From contig NZ_KL544005.1 of the NCBI RefSeq assembly GCF_000711985.1, forward strand, positions 199,970 to 263,969: 64,000 nt of DNA, in the 5' to 3' direction. This document shows positions 18,850 to 31,797 of this stretch, piece by piece. Each line of letters starts with the position of its first letter. Position 1 is the first letter of the stretch. The translations under genes and the position numbers were made by a program. The DNA comes from Rheinheimera texasensis DSM 17496. GTDB taxonomy: Bacteria; Pseudomonadota; Gammaproteobacteria; Enterobacterales; Alteromonadaceae. The notes beneath the pieces are model-generated. The model worked only from the letters and a program-made list of their open reading frames with translations. It searched no databases and was not told where the DNA came from.

Positions 18850-19821
18850 GTGCGCATCGGTCCTTATCAACTTGACAACAATGTGATTTGTGCCCCGATG
18901 GCCGGTGTAACGGATTTCACTTTTCGTGAGCTGTGCCGCCGGTTTGGTGCCGGTTTAGCTGTATCAGAAATGATGTCCAGCAACCCTTTGGTCTGGCAAA
19001 GCGAAAAGTCATTGAAACGGATGTCACATGCAGATGAAACCGGCTTACGGTCGGTGCAGATTGCAGGTGCAGATCCGCAGCAGATGGCAGAAGCTGCCCA
19101 GTTTAACGTCGAACATGGCGCCCAGATTATCGACATCAATATGGGTTGTCCGGCGAAGAAAGTGAATAAGAAGCTGGCTGGTTCGGCACTGTTACAGTAC
19201 CCGGAATTGGTAGAGCAGATTATTCAGGCAGTGGTCGGCGCAGTGGATGTGCCGGTAACACTGAAAATCCGCACAGGCTGGGACCCGGAACACAAAAACG
19301 GCGTCCAGATTGCGCGGCTTGCCGAAGACAACGGCATTCAGGCCTTAGCGGTGCATGGCCGCACCAAAGCCTGTATGTATAAAGGTGAAGCCGAATACGA
19401 CACTATCCGCGCGATTAAGCAGGCGGTGTCCATTCCGGTGGTAGCCAACGGTGATATCACCAGTGCACAAAAAGCCCGGTTTGTGCTCGATTATACCGGT
19501 GCCGACGCCATTATGATTGGCCGTGCGGCACAGGGCCGGCCCTGGATTTTCCGGGAAGTGGTGCACTATCTGACCACAGGACAAGAACTTCCGCCGCCTG
19601 CATTGCAGGAAGTGCGGCAGATTTTGCTGGAACATGTCCGCGGTCTGCATCAGCTTTATGGTGATGTGTTAGGTCCAAGAATCGCCCGCAAACATGTGGG
19701 ATGGTATCTGGCCGAACAAGACAGCGCAGGACTGTTTCGCAGTGAATTTAATGGCATTGAGGACGCGTTACAGCAAATCGATGCTTTAAATCAGTATTTC
19801 GAACAACTAGCAGCAACCTAA
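18850..19821 (+). CDS. dusB: tRNA-dihydrouridine synthase B
   Basis: A 323-residue flavoenzyme that reduces uridine to dihydrouridine in tRNA. I place the start at the GTG at 18850 (V/MRIGPYQL), which aligns with E. coli MRIGQYQL; the frame is open further upstream. Family motifs are intact: [38 protein letters not shown] with the catalytic Cys, [11 protein letters not shown], and [12 protein letters not shown]. It is followed by fis after 18 bases, the classic dusB-fis operon. Confidence 0.96.
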   Translation: MRIGPYQLDNNVICAPMAGVTDFTFRELCRRFGAGLAVSEMMSSNPLVWQSEKSLKRMSHADETGLRSVQIAGADPQQMAEAAQFNVEHGAQIIDINMGCPAKKVNKKLAGSALLQYPELVEQIIQAVVGAVDVPVTLKIRTGWDPEHKNGVQIARLAEDNGIQALAVHGRTKACMYKGEAEYDTIRAIKQAVSIPVVANGDITSAQKARFVLDYTGADAIMIGRAAQGRPWIFREVVHYLTTGQELPPPALQEVRQILLEHVRGLHQLYGDVLGPRIARKHVGWYLAEQDSAGLFRSEFNGIEDALQQIDALNQYFEQLAAT

Positions 19822-19839
19822 CGTAAAAGAGACTAGGCA

Positions 19840-20130
19840 ATGTTTAATCAAAACGTGACTTCGCCATTTATCACCAACGCCCATGTACAGACTCAGGAAA
19901 AACCGCAGCCTTTAAGTAACGCGGTACAAAAAGCGGTGGCGAATTACCTGCAACAGCTGAACGGTCAGGACGTTAACGACCTGTACGAGCTGGTCCTGTC
20001 AGAGCTGGAACGCCCTCTGCTGGAAGAAGTGATGAAATACACCCGCGGCAACCAGACCCGGGCCGCCAACCTGATGGGCATCAACCGCGGCACGCTGCGC
20101 AAGAAGCTGAAACAATACGGCATGAGTTAA
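19840..20130 (+). CDS. fis: nucleoid-associated regulator Fis
   Basis: A 96-residue DNA-bending protein that activates rRNA promoters and shapes the nucleoid. The N-terminal arm is variable; the C-terminal helix-turn-helix ([20 protein letters not shown]) is essentially invariant in the family. It is the second gene of the dusB operon. Confidence 0.98.
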   Translation: MFNQNVTSPFITNAHVQTQEKPQPLSNAVQKAVANYLQQLNGQDVNDLYELVLSELERPLLEEVMKYTRGNQTRAANLMGINRGTLRKKLKQYGMS

Positions 20131-20156
20131 TGCCCCCGCGGGAGGAGTCCCGCCAG

Positions 20157-20179
20157 AAAGCACCTTCGGGTGCTTTTTT
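20157..20179 (+). terminator. terminator of dusB-fis
   Basis: AAAGCACC, a UUCG tetraloop, GGTGCTTT and a T run. A smaller hairpin (GCGGGA/TCCCGC, 20138-20153) stands between the fis stop and this terminator. Confidence 0.9.
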
Positions 20180-20302
20180 GTTTCTGAAAGCCAGGTTCTT
20201 GCTGCAACCTGCTTTCAGAGGACAAGCCAGGTTTCCCCGACTATTCTTCTGCAACCCCTGGCTGTCCCGACCCGGATTTTTATTTAACAGAAGAGACTGA
20301 CG

Positions 20303-21889
20303 ATGAGCTCAAATTTACCCATCCGCCGCGCCTTGTTAAGTGTGTCTGACAAAACCGGCATCCTGGAATTTGCCAAAGCTTTACATGCACAGGGCGTTGA
20401 ACTGCTGTCGACTGGTGGCACCGCAAAATTACTGGCTGATGCCGGTATTCCGGTCACTGAAGTGTCTGACTACACTGGTCACCCGGAAATCATGGACGGC
20501 CGTGTGAAGACCCTGCACCCCAAAGTACACGGCGGCATTTTAGGCCGTCGCGGCACTGACGAAGGCGTGATGACGACTCACAACATCAAGCCTATCGATT
20601 TAGTTGTGGTGAACCTGTATCCGTTTGCGCAAACTGTGGCCAAAGCCGGTTGCACACTGGAAGATGCGGTTGAGAACATCGACATCGGTGGCCCGACTAT
20701 GGTGCGCGCTGCAGCGAAAAACCACAAAGACGTGACTATTGTGGTGAACGCTGCTGACTACAACAAAGTACTGGCGGAAATGGCTGCCAACAATGGCGCC
20801 ACCACCCATGCCACCCGTTTCAGTCTGGCGATCAGTGCTTATGAGCACACAGCCCAGTACGACGGCATGATCGCGAACTATTTTGGCACTATGCTAAGCG
20901 CTTACGACACGCCAGAAGCTGCACCAAGCAAGTTCCCACGAACCTTTAACGCCCAGTTCACCAAAAAACAAGACCTGCGTTATGGCGAAAACAGCCATCA
21001 GGCGGCGGCATTTTATGTCGAAAACAGCATTCAGGAAGCATCTGTCGCAAGCGCGACGCAGCTGCAGGGCAAAGAGCTGTCTTACAACAATATCGCCGAT
21101 ACGGATGCAGCACTGGAATGTGTGAAAGAATTCGCCGAACCAGCCTGTGTTATCGTCAAACACGCTAACCCCTGTGGTGTGGCGATTGGCGACGATATTC
21201 TGGCCGCATACAACCGCGCTTATCAGACCGACCCGACTTCTGCCTTTGGCGGCATCATCGCTTTTAACCGCGAACTGGATGCAACGACTGCCGAAGCGAT
21301 TGTCAGCCGTCAGTTTGTTGAAGTCATTATCGCGCCAACTGCCACTGCAGAAGCTGCGGCAGTCGTGGCGAAAAAGCCAAACGTGCGCCTGCTGGTTTGT
21401 GGCCAGTGGTCAGACAAAACCACGGGTTTTGACATCAAACGCGTCAACGGCGGTGTGTTAGTGCAGGACCGTGACCAGAAAATGGTTAGTTTGGACGATT
21501 TAAAAGTCGTAACCAAACGTCAGCCATCCGCAGAAGAACTGCGCGACCTGCTGTTCTGCTGGAAAGTAGCCAAGTACGTCAAATCTAACGCTATCGTGTA
21601 CGCGAAAGATTCAATGACTATTGGGGTCGGCGCCGGTCAGATGAGCCGCGTCTACAGTGCCAAAATCGCCGGCATTAAAGCCGCCGACGAAAATCTGGAA
21701 GTCAAAGGCTCAGTGATGGCGTCTGATGCCTTCTTCCCGTTCCGCGATGGTATTGACGCCGCTGCTGCAGCCGGCATCAAAGCCGTGATCCAGCCAGGTG
21801 GCTCTATGCGCGATGCTGAAGTGATTGCTGCGGCAGACGAGCACGGCATGACCATGGTCTTTACTGGTGTGCGGCATTTCCGTCATTAA
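20303..21889 (+). CDS. purH: bifunctional AICAR transformylase / IMP cyclohydrolase
   Basis: A 528-residue enzyme for the last two steps of IMP synthesis. The N-terminal cyclohydrolase (MGS-like) domain contains [11 protein letters not shown] and [15 protein letters not shown]. The C-terminal transformylase domain contains the KHANPCG catalytic motif and ends in [10 protein letters not shown]. Length equals that of E. coli PurH (529). No clear PurR operator is visible in the 170-base upstream gap. Confidence 0.98.
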   Translation: MSSNLPIRRALLSVSDKTGILEFAKALHAQGVELLSTGGTAKLLADAGIPVTEVSDYTGHPEIMDGRVKTLHPKVHGGILGRRGTDEGVMTTHNIKPIDLVVVNLYPFAQTVAKAGCTLEDAVENIDIGGPTMVRAAAKNHKDVTIVVNAADYNKVLAEMAANNGATTHATRFSLAISAYEHTAQYDGMIANYFGTMLSAYDTPEAAPSKFPRTFNAQFTKKQDLRYGENSHQAAAFYVENSIQEASVASATQLQGKELSYNNIADTDAALECVKEFAEPACVIVKHANPCGVAIGDDILAAYNRAYQTDPTSAFGGIIAFNRELDATTAEAIVSRQFVEVIIAPTATAEAAAVVAKKPNVRLLVCGQWSDKTTGFDIKRVNGGVLVQDRDQKMVSLDDLKVVTKRQPSAEELRDLLFCWKVAKYVKSNAIVYAKDSMTIGVGAGQMSRVYSAKIAGIKAADENLEVKGSVMASDAFFPFRDGIDAAAAAGIKAVIQPGGSMRDAEVIAAADEHGMTMVFTGVRHFRH

Positions 21890-21919
21890 ACTCGGATTAG
21901 TCCTGGATTGATGCAGAAT

Positions 21920-21948
21920 AACGGCAGCTTCGGCTGCCGTTTTTTTTA
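21920..21948 (+). terminator. terminator of purH
   Basis: ACGGCAGC, a TTCG loop, GCTGCCGT and eight T, 31 bases after the stop. Confidence 0.92.
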
Positions 21949-22051
21949 CTCGCTGCCTTGCAAAAGGTGGTCGCAGAAGTTGGTAGCGACAGGCGCCGGA
22001 CTTTTCGCTAACTTAAGCCATGGCTTCGCAGTACCGGAGGAAAAACAACGC

Positions 22052-22387
22052 ATGCACGATATCCGTTTTCCGCTGTTATTGGTCTACGCCGGCAGCGACG
22101 AATTGCTGGCGCTGCGAGATCTGCAGACATTACAGCAATTTTTAGCGCAGCCACAGCTGTTGGTCTACGGCGCAGATACATTGATCGACAGCGCAGGCAA
22201 GCAGTGGTTTTTTGACGCTGAACACAGACTGAGCGAGACCGGGCGTATCTGGTTACTGCCCGAACTGACGCTTCTGGTGCAACGGCACTTTTTTGCGCAG
22301 AACCAATGCTGCGTCAGTAAAATCGCTGCTGCTGATATAGCGGCGCTGATAGCCTTAGTGCAGCTGGATGCAGAAGCCAACGCATAG
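22052..22387 (+). CDS. small hypothetical protein, DUF4144-like
   Basis: About 111 residues from the ATG at 22052 (MHDIRFPLLLVYAG), chosen because CGGAGG stands 11 bases upstream; the open frame before it runs back into the purH terminator. The pattern of a short strand, DELLALRDL, a helix and VYGADTLIDSAGKQWFF resembles the small DUF4144 family as I remember it. No function is known. There is no signal peptide or membrane segment. The 255-base gap that follows (22388-22642) is AT-rich and holds no gene I can see. Confidence 0.55.
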   Translation: MHDIRFPLLLVYAGSDELLALRDLQTLQQFLAQPQLLVYGADTLIDSAGKQWFFDAEHRLSETGRIWLLPELTLLVQRHFFAQNQCCVSKIAAADIAALIALVQLDAEANA

Positions 22388-22642
22388 AGAAAAGCGGGGC
22401 AAATCTTAAATCCAGGCGTAAGTAGCAACAAACTACTCTGCCGCAATAGAAATGACAGTAAAATCAGCCTTTAAATCCAGCTTAAATTAAAAAACTGTAA
22501 ATTCTATCTATATGTTTTTATTGATAAATAAAAATTTATCACGATAAATAATGAATTATTGATTGAAATCTTAGCCTAACGCCTGCATTTTTAATGTAAT
22601 GATCATTTTCTGCCAAGTTCAGAGCCAGTACAGGAGCCCTTC

Positions 22643-24367
22643 ATGGACGCTACCACCATCAACCATTTATTCCTGTTGGGTGCAGTCCTTGTCGCCGCCG
22701 CCATCATGATGAGCTCAGTGGCCAGTAAAATCGGCGTGCCTATTCTGGTCATTTTCCTGGCTGTCGGTATGTTTGCCGGTGTCGATGGCCCCGGCGGCAT
22801 CGTGTTTAACGACTACTCGATGGCTTATCTGGTCGGCAACCTGGCGCTGGCCGTGATCCTGCTTGATGGCGGCATGCGCACCAATGTCAAAAGCTTCCGT
22901 GTCGCATTAGGACCCAGTCTGTCGCTGGCAACGGTTGGCGTGGTGATCACGGCGGGTCTTACCGGCCTTGCCGCGGCCTGGTTATTTGATTTAACCACGC
23001 TCGAAGGCTTGCTGATTGGCGCAATCGTCGGTTCGACCGATGCCGCCGTGGTATTTAATTTATTGAATGGCAAAGGCCTGAACGAGCGGGTTGGCGCCAC
23101 GCTGGAAATAGAGTCCGGCAGTAACGACCCGATGGCGATGTTTTTAACTGTCACGCTAATTTCGATGCTGGCCGCCGGCCAGACCCAGTTCGAATGGAAA
23201 GTGATTGTCAGTCTGTTCCAGCAATTTGGCGCCGGCATCCTGCTGGGCCTCGCCGGCGGTTGGGTGCTGTTGAAACTCATCAACACCATTCATATCGCTG
23301 ACGGCCTTTATCCGTTACTGGCAGTCAGTGGCGGCCTGTTTCTGTACGCGGTGTCCGGCTCGGTTGGCGGCAGCGGTATTTTAAGTGTTTATGTTTGTGG
23401 TCTGGTGCTGGGTAATCAGCCAATCCGCAACCGCCATGGCATTTTGCATATGTTTGATGGCCTGGCCTGGCTCAGTCAAATCGGTATGTTCCTGGTACTC
23501 GGCCTGCTGCTGACGCCAAGCGAATTGCTGCCCATCGCAGTGCCGGCGCTGTTGTTATCGCTGTGGATGATCCTGTTTGCCCGGCCGCTGTCAGTGTTTA
23601 TTGGCCTATTGCCGTTTAAAAGTTTTACGCTGCGCGAGCGCACTTTTATTTCCTGGGTTGGTTTGCGTGGCGCGGTGCCGGTCATTTTAGCGGTGTTTCC
23701 GTTGATGGCTGGTTTGCCCAATGCTCAGCTGTTTTTTAATGTGGCGTTTTTTATCGTGTTGGTGTCGCTGCTGTTACAAGGCACCACGCTGGGGTTCTTC
23801 GCGAAAAAAGCGCATGTCGTGGTGCCGCCAATGCCATCCCCCATTTCCCGTGCCGGCATTGAGGTTGAACTGACCAGCCAATGGGAAATGTTTGTCTATA
23901 AACTGAACCCGGACAAATGGTGTATTGGCAGCGAATTAAAGCAACTGAACATGCCGGAGAATACCCGCATCGTCGCTTTGTTCCGCGACAATCAGCTGTT
24001 GCACCCGTCCGGCAGTAGTAAGCTGATGGCAGGTGATGTGCTTTGTATCATTGGTCACGACGCCGATTTACCGGTGTTAGGCCGGATGTTCAGCGAAACG
24101 CCACAGCGTAACTTTGACTTCGAGTTTTTCGGCGATTTTATGCTGGATGGTGCTGCGCGGCTGGAAGATCTAGCTATGTTCTACGCGCTGGATTTATCCA
24201 CCTGCGGCGATGCGGTCACCTTATCTGATCACCTCGGCAAAAAGCTCGGCGGCAAACCTGTAGTCGGCGATACTTTGCAATGGTCAGGCATGAGCTGGAT
24301 AGTGGCAGAGCTTGACGGTCAGCAAATCCGCAAAGTAGGCGTGAAAGTGCCTGAGCAGGCAGAATAG
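22643..24367 (+). CDS. cvrA: K+/H+ antiporter (CvrA/NhaP2 type)
   Basis: A 574-residue CPA1-family cation/proton antiporter. About twelve membrane helices occupy residues 1-390, with the conserved [12 protein letters not shown] and [12 protein letters not shown] segments that carry the transport Asp residues. A cytoplasmic TrkA-C/RCK-like domain follows (about 400-490), then a CorC/HlyC-like end. This layout is that of NhaP2/CvrA, which exports K+ at low osmolarity. It stands 112 bases before suhB on the same strand. Confidence 0.92.
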   Translation: MDATTINHLFLLGAVLVAAAIMMSSVASKIGVPILVIFLAVGMFAGVDGPGGIVFNDYSMAYLVGNLALAVILLDGGMRTNVKSFRVALGPSLSLATVGVVITAGLTGLAAAWLFDLTTLEGLLIGAIVGSTDAAVVFNLLNGKGLNERVGATLEIESGSNDPMAMFLTVTLISMLAAGQTQFEWKVIVSLFQQFGAGILLGLAGGWVLLKLINTIHIADGLYPLLAVSGGLFLYAVSGSVGGSGILSVYVCGLVLGNQPIRNRHGILHMFDGLAWLSQIGMFLVLGLLLTPSELLPIAVPALLLSLWMILFARPLSVFIGLLPFKSFTLRERTFISWVGLRGAVPVILAVFPLMAGLPNAQLFFNVAFFIVLVSLLLQGTTLGFFAKKAHVVVPPMPSPISRAGIEVELTSQWEMFVYKLNPDKWCIGSELKQLNMPENTRIVALFRDNQLLHPSGSSKLMAGDVLCIIGHDADLPVLGRMFSETPQRNFDFEFFGDFMLDGAARLEDLAMFYALDLSTCGDAVTLSDHLGKKLGGKPVVGDTLQWSGMSWIVAELDGQQIRKVGVKVPEQAE

Positions 24368-24404
24368 CCCTCTGCGCAGCAGGCCGTCCGCTGCGCAAAA
24401 TTGC

Positions 24405-24432
24405 TTTACTTTTACCGCCCAGCGGCTACAAT
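24405..24432 (+). promoter_or_regulatory. putative suhB promoter
   Basis: TTTACT (24405-24410), a 16-base spacer and TACAAT (24427-24432), then a GC-rich discriminator, 48 bases before the suhB start. Confidence 0.45.
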
Positions 24433-24479
24433 ACGCGCCGCTCTTTTGACTGTTCTTTATACAATAAGGTATTCACCCT

Positions 24480-25283
24480 ATGCATCCGATGTTAAACATC
24501 GCTGTTCGTGCTGCGCGTGGCGCAGGCAATATCATCGCCCGGGCTTGTGGTCAGCTTGACATGGTTCAGACCAGCCAGAAAGGCACAAACGACTTTGTCA
24601 CCAACGTCGACAAAGAAGCAGAACAGGCCATAGTGCAAATCCTGCGTAAATCCTACCCCACTCATGACATCATCGGTGAAGAAGGCGGCGATTACGGCAG
24701 CTTCAATAGTGAATACCAATGGATCATCGACCCGCTCGATGGTACCGCCAACTTCATCAAAGGTATCCCCCACTTCGCCGTCTCAATCGCGCTGCGCCAC
24801 AATGGCAAGCTCGATCAGGCCGTGATTTATGATCCGCTGCGTGGCGAAGTCTTCACTGCCAGCCGTGGTGGTGGTGCCCAGTTAAACGGCCGCCGTATCC
24901 GCGTCACCAACGCCACTGACTTAAGCGGCACTATCCTGGCGACCGGGTTCCCGTTTAAACAAAAACATCAGCTGGACGCTTACACCGAAACCTTTAAAAC
25001 CTTCTTCACCACTGCTGCGGACATCCGCCGTACTGGTTCAGCTGCGCTGGATTTAGCTTATGTCGCTGCAGGCCGTTTAGACGGTTTCTGGGAAATCGGC
25101 TTAAAGCCTTGGGATATCGCTGCAGGCGAACTGATTGTGCGCGAAGCCGGTGGCCTGGTCAGCGATTTCGTTGGCGGCAATAACCAGCTGAAAAGCGGCA
25201 ATGTCGTTGCCGGTAACCCGAAAGTGCTGGCTGCCATGTTAAAAGGTATGCGCCCGCATTTACCTGAATCGCTGATGCGCTAA
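24480..25283 (+). CDS. suhB: inositol-1-monophosphatase / antitermination factor SuhB
   Basis: A 267-residue metal-dependent phosphatase of the inositol monophosphatase family; in E. coli the same protein takes part in rRNA antitermination and 30S assembly. Metal ligands are seen in GEEGG, DPLDGTANF and WDIAAGELIVREAGG. The start at MHPMLNIAVRAARGAG matches the family. secDF and tgt-queA lie downstream on the other strand, a neighbourhood common in gammaproteobacteria. Confidence 0.96.
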   Translation: MHPMLNIAVRAARGAGNIIARACGQLDMVQTSQKGTNDFVTNVDKEAEQAIVQILRKSYPTHDIIGEEGGDYGSFNSEYQWIIDPLDGTANFIKGIPHFAVSIALRHNGKLDQAVIYDPLRGEVFTASRGGGAQLNGRRIRVTNATDLSGTILATGFPFKQKHQLDAYTETFKTFFTTAADIRRTGSAALDLAYVAAGRLDGFWEIGLKPWDIAAGELIVREAGGLVSDFVGGNNQLKSGNVVAGNPKVLAAMLKGMRPHLPESLMR

Positions 25284-25297
25284 GCAGCACCATAAAA

Positions 25298-25319
25298 AAC
25301 GCCGGCATTTGCCGGCGTT
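25298..25319. terminator. bidirectional terminator between suhB and the rhodanese gene
   Basis: AACGCCGGCA/TGCCGGCGTT with a minimal 2-nt loop, flanked by A on the left and T on the right so that either strand yields a U-rich tail. Confidence 0.85.
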
Positions 25320-25336
25320 GTTGTTTTTAAAGCAGC

Positions 25337-25705
25337 TTAATCCTGCACCACCGGCAAACCGGCATTGACCCAAGCCGTGTAACCCCCGGCCAGACTCAGC
25401 ACATCGCTGTAGCCCATCTGCTGTAATGCATCCGCTGCTAAAGCTGAACGAAAACCGCCGCCGCAATACAGGATTAAAGTTTGTTGTTTATCCTGCACTT
25501 TGCTTTCAATATCGCGTTCAATAACGCCTTTGCCTATATGCATCGCCTGCGGTAAATGGCCTTTTTGCCATTCCAGGTCTTCGCGCACATCAATCAGTAC
25601 ACAAGGCGCCTGATGCGCATTGTATTGCTCAATGGTGATTTCCCGCACCCGACTTTTCGCTGCATCCACCATGGCAAGGAAACCGGCATTATGTTGTTTA
25701 GTCAT
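25337..25705 (-). CDS. single-domain rhodanese-like sulfurtransferase
   Basis: A 122-residue protein starting at MTKQHNAGFLAM, where a GGAG site stands 9 bases upstream; the frame is open further but not protein-like. The single rhodanese domain has the conserved LIDVREDLEWQKGHLPQAMHI segment and the active-site loop YCGGGFRS with the catalytic Cys. It probably moves sulfane sulfur between partners; the physiological acceptor is unknown. No signal peptide is visible. Confidence 0.85.
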   Translation of the reverse strand: MTKQHNAGFLAMVDAAKSRVREITIEQYNAHQAPCVLIDVREDLEWQKGHLPQAMHIGKGVIERDIESKVQDKQQTLILYCGGGFRSALAADALQQMGYSDVLSLAGGYTAWVNAGLPVVQD

Positions 25706-25818
25706 GAATGACTCCTTCAAATACTTCGCTTGCAAAATGTTGTCCGCCAATGAACACAGGGCATCGCCACAAGCTGCTCCCTGCGCTTGCGGCGTACCAT
25801 CCATCCCTGGATATAAAA

Positions 25819-25841
25819 AAAGCCAGTCGGTGACTGGCTTT
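25819..25841 (-). terminator. terminator of the queA-tgt-yajC-secD-secF operon
   Basis: Minus-strand stem AAAGCCAGTC/GACTGGCTTT with a 3-nt loop followed by a T run, directly after the secF stop. Confidence 0.88.
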
Positions 25842-25846
25842 CCGTG

Positions 25847-26788
25847 TTACAAAGATGGCGTATCCGCCCCTTCTTTTTCAATGACAGTTGGCATCAAATC
25901 CTCGCGGCTGGCACCGAGGATCACCGCCAGGCCACTGGCGACAAAAACCGACGAGTAAGTCCCGATAGCGATACCAAACAGCAGTGACGCGGCAAAACCA
26001 TGGATCATTGCGCCGCCGATAAAAAACAGCACTATCAGCGTCAATGCTGTGGTAAACGACGTCATTGTCGTCCGGCTTAACGTCGAAGTAATAGCTTCGT
26101 TGACAGTTTCATCCACTGTGGCATCGCGTAACTTGCGAAAGGTTTCCCTGATCCGGTCGAATACCACTATGGTGTCGTTGATGGAATAACCAATCAGCGC
26201 CAGAATACCTGCCAATACAGTCAGGTCAAATTCCATACCGGTGATAGAAAACATGCCGAGTGTAATGATCACGTCGTGTAACAGCGACGCCACGGCTCCG
26301 ACAGAAAAACGCCATTCAAAGCGCGCAGCGACATAAATCAGGATCCCGACCAGCGCACACAATATCGCCAAAAAGCCGTCTTCTTTCAGATCATCACCGA
26401 CTGAAGAACCAACGACATCGACTTTGCGCACAGTGACCTGCTCCGGCGAAGCCTGATTTGCCGCCGCGACAATTTGCTCGCCAATGGTCTTCTGCTCGAC
26501 ACCGGTACGCGGCGCTATCCGGATCATCACATCCTGGCTGCTGCCAAAATATTGCACTTGTGCATCAGCGAAGCCGGCTGCCGTCAATGACTGACGAACT
26601 TTGTCCAGATTAGCCTGCTGTGGAAACTGCAGTTCAATCACAGTACCGCCAGTGAAATCCAGCCCCAGATTCAGGCCTTTGGTAAACAGGCTGCCAAGGG
26701 ACGCCAGCACCAATACAGTGGATACAATCAGACAAATCCATTTGTACTTCATAAAGTTAATGGCGTCTTTAAAAATAAATAACCGCAT
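25847..26788 (-). CDS. secF: protein translocase subunit SecF
   Basis: A 313-residue inner-membrane RND-type protein that, with SecD, uses proton motive force to help pull proteins out of SecYEG. Six membrane helices with a large first periplasmic domain; motifs DFTGGTVIELQFP after helix 1 and GYSINDTIVVFDRIRE in helix 4 are typical. It follows secD by 11 bases. Confidence 0.97.
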   Translation of the reverse strand: MRLFIFKDAINFMKYKWICLIVSTVLVLASLGSLFTKGLNLGLDFTGGTVIELQFPQQANLDKVRQSLTAAGFADAQVQYFGSSQDVMIRIAPRTGVEQKTIGEQIVAAANQASPEQVTVRKVDVVGSSVGDDLKEDGFLAILCALVGILIYVAARFEWRFSVGAVASLLHDVIITLGMFSITGMEFDLTVLAGILALIGYSINDTIVVFDRIRETFRKLRDATVDETVNEAITSTLSRTTMTSFTTALTLIVLFFIGGAMIHGFAASLLFGIAIGTYSSVFVASGLAVILGASREDLMPTVIEKEGADTPSL

Positions 26789-26799
26789 GCTTCTGCTCC

Positions 26800-28650
26800 T
26801 TACACCGGCAGTTCGTTACCGCGTTTCTGGCCCCAGATCACGTTCACGATCAGACGGGTCACCACAACGGCGGTAAAAATAGAAGTCAGAATGCCAAGTG
26901 CCAGGGTGACGGCGAAGCCTTTCACCGGACCAGTCCCGACACCAAACAGAATGAGCGCAACCAGCAGCGTGGTAATGTTGGAGTCTGCGATAGTGGCAAA
27001 AGCCCGGTCATAGCCTTCGTGAATAGCCTGCATCGCGGAACGCCCATTGGCCAGCTCTTCGCGAATACGTTCGTTAATCAGCACGTTCGCATCCACCGCC
27101 ATACCCACTGTCAGCAGAATACCTGCCATCCCCGGTAAAGTCAGAGTAGCGCCAGGGATCATCGCCAGTAAGCCGACCAGCAACACCAGGTTACAGGCCA
27201 ATGCCACGTTAGCAACCACACCAAACCACTTGTAGTAGAACACCATAAATGCCACGACGGCGATCATGCCCCACATAATGGCGTTCATGCCAAGGTCAAT
27301 ATTTTCCTGACCCAGGCTTGGACCAATGGTACGTTCTTCGACGATTTGAATCGGCGCAATCAAGGCACCGGCACGCAGTAACACCGCCAGATTCTGTGCT
27401 TCACCCGGTGCATCCAGACCAGTGATGCGGAAGCTACGGCCTAAACGTGCCTGAATAGTGGCAACCGATACCACTTCTTCTTTTTTCTCCAGCAACGATT
27501 TGCCGTCCGCGTCTTTTTTGCCTGTTGGTTTGTACTCGATAAACACAGTAGCCATCGCTTTACCAATGGCATCTTTCGTTGCCAGGGAGAAGCTGTTACC
27601 GCCTTTGGCATCGAGGTCAATATTCACCTGCGGCCGGCTGTATTCGTCAAAACCAGCATTGGCACCGACGATATGGTTGCCGGTCAGCATGATGCGTTTT
27701 TGCAGCACCACAGGCGCACCGCTGCGGTCATAAAACAGCTGGGCAGAGGGTGGCAGACGGCCTGCAACGGCACTGGCGACATCGGCAGTTTCATCAACTA
27801 AACGAAATTCGAGTGTCGCGGTTGCGCCGAGAATTTCTTTAGCACGCGCTGTATCCTGCACGCCTGGCAACTGCACCACGATGCGCTCAGCACCCTGACG
27901 TTGCACCAGTGGCTCGGCGACACCAATGGCATTGACGCGGTTACGGATGATGGTGATGTTTTGTGCTACAGCGTCTTCACGCAGCGCTTTCACTTTGGCT
28001 TCGCTGAAAGTCACGACGAGGCTATTGTCAGCCCCTTCGGTATACACCATATCGCGGTCTTTTTCCGACAGCACTTTTTGCGCCGCTTTGACGTCTTCCG
28101 GCGTACGGAAGGTCAACACCACCGCTTGCTTCGGCAGGTCAGCACTGACTGAACGGTAGCGCACTTTGGCTTCGCGCAGGTCAGTCCGGTACGTCTGGAC
28201 TAAATCATTGATGTTTTTGTCCATCGCGGTTTTCATGTCGATTTCCATCAGGAAATGCACACCACCGCGTAAGTCCAGACCCAGTTTCATCGGGGCAGCG
28301 CCAATGCTGTCCATCCAGGCTGGTGTGGCCGGCGCCAGATTCAGCGCTGTGACGTATTTGTCGCCAAGCAGCTGCTCAATGACTTCACGGGCTTTTAACT
28401 GATCTTCAGTAGTCAGAAAACGCGCCAGCACCTGGCCGTCTTCGAGCACGACACTTTTGCTGCTGATTTGTTTGGCCGTCAACTCAGTGTTGATTTTTTC
28501 CACGACTTCCGCAGTGACTTCAGCACCGCGGGTCGCATTAATTTGAAGCGACGGGTCGCTGGGGTAAATGTTGGGCAAGGCGTAGATAAAACTGACCACC
28601 ATCACCACTACCACCAGCAAATAACGCCAGATTGAGTTTTGATTTAACAC
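26800..28650 (-). CDS. secD: protein translocase subunit SecD
   Basis: A 616-residue partner of SecF with six membrane helices and a large periplasmic domain between helices 1 and 2. The conserved GLDLRGGVHFLME segment (near residue 120) and the helix-4 VGMAVDANVLINERIREE motif are present. Length matches E. coli SecD (615). Confidence 0.98.
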   Translation of the reverse strand: MLNQNSIWRYLLVVVVMVVSFIYALPNIYPSDPSLQINATRGAEVTAEVVEKINTELTAKQISSKSVVLEDGQVLARFLTTEDQLKAREVIEQLLGDKYVTALNLAPATPAWMDSIGAAPMKLGLDLRGGVHFLMEIDMKTAMDKNINDLVQTYRTDLREAKVRYRSVSADLPKQAVVLTFRTPEDVKAAQKVLSEKDRDMVYTEGADNSLVVTFSEAKVKALREDAVAQNITIIRNRVNAIGVAEPLVQRQGAERIVVQLPGVQDTARAKEILGATATLEFRLVDETADVASAVAGRLPPSAQLFYDRSGAPVVLQKRIMLTGNHIVGANAGFDEYSRPQVNIDLDAKGGNSFSLATKDAIGKAMATVFIEYKPTGKKDADGKSLLEKKEEVVSVATIQARLGRSFRITGLDAPGEAQNLAVLLRAGALIAPIQIVEERTIGPSLGQENIDLGMNAIMWGMIAVVAFMVFYYKWFGVVANVALACNLVLLVGLLAMIPGATLTLPGMAGILLTVGMAVDANVLINERIREELANGRSAMQAIHEGYDRAFATIADSNITTLLVALILFGVGTGPVKGFAVTLALGILTSIFTAVVVTRLIVNVIWGQKRGNELPV

Positions 28651-28671
28651 AGTAAATTCCTTTCGCTCTGC

Positions 28672-29010
28672 TTACAGCGATTTCATCGTGCCTTTCGGCA
28701 GTACGGCACTGATAGAGCCTTTTTGTACAGTCACTTCTGTGGTGTCGTTCAGCGCAATCACGACAAAGTCTTTGTCTTCAGCGATTTTGGCAATACGCCC
28801 AACCAGGCCACCCTGCGTCAGCACTTCATCACCTTTGGCCAGCGACGCCATCAGGTTTTTGTGCTCTTTCATCCGCTTACTTTGCGGACGGAAGATCATA
28901 AAGTAAAAAATCAGACCAAAAGCGGCCAGCATAATCACCAGATCTAAACCACCACCTGGCTGACCTGTTGGTGCAGTTTGAGCATGTGCATCAGAAATAA
29001 AAAAACTCAT
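28672..29010 (-). CDS. yajC: preprotein translocase accessory subunit YajC
   Basis: A 112-residue single-pass membrane protein of the SecDF-YajC complex. It has a hydrophobic helix at about 22-42 followed by FRPQSKRMKEHKNLMASLAKGDEVLTQGG, the YajC signature. It sits 21 bases before secD. Confidence 0.96.
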   Translation of the reverse strand: MSFFISDAHAQTAPTGQPGGGLDLVIMLAAFGLIFYFMIFRPQSKRMKEHKNLMASLAKGDEVLTQGGLVGRIAKIAEDKDFVVIALNDTTEVTVQKGSISAVLPKGTMKSL

Positions 29011-29047
29011 TGTTATCCCCTTAGTTTTTAAAGCTTAATTTTTAAAT

Positions 29048-31337
<2,290 letters not shown>

Positions 31338-31560
31338 AGCAGGTCCGCTTTACTGACAAACACTGGAATTAATGGGCTCGCACCCGGCCGCACAGTCTAC
31401 TGATCCGGCCACAGTTTCTCAATGACCAAAAGCAGCTGTCAGGCGTTTGTCTTACAGAAAGAAAAGCAAATGTCGCGGCGCGCCTGGCTGACACTGTTCT
31501 ATAATCGGCTTTAGCGCAGGATGCGCAGGTGCAGAACATCTGAGATCACAGGGAGTCATT

Positions 31561-31785
31561 ATGGACATCTGGTTTAGCCTGGTTTTATTCACCACTAGCC
31601 AACTCATCCTGAGTTGGTACAGTTATCAGCTCGCGACAGAGAAAGGTTATTCACCCCGTCTGTTTGCGCTGACCGGCTTGCTGCCGGTGTTCAACCTGTT
31701 TGCGCTGATGTTACTGTTGTTATTGCCAGACCGGAGGTTGGCGGAACATCCGTTGTATTTCAGTAAGTTCCGCCAGCGGCCTTAA
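31561..31785 (+). CDS. small two-helix membrane protein, unknown
   Basis: 74 residues with hydrophobic segments at about 2-21 and 35-57 and a basic tail (PLYFSKFRQRP). A GGGAG sequence stands just before the ATG. It ends 12 bases before the convergent OxyR-type gene. I recognise no family. Confidence 0.5.
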   Translation: MDIWFSLVLFTTSQLILSWYSYQLATEKGYSPRLFALTGLLPVFNLFALMLLLLLPDRRLAEHPLYFSKFRQRP

Positions 31786-31797
31786 CATCGGTTAGCT

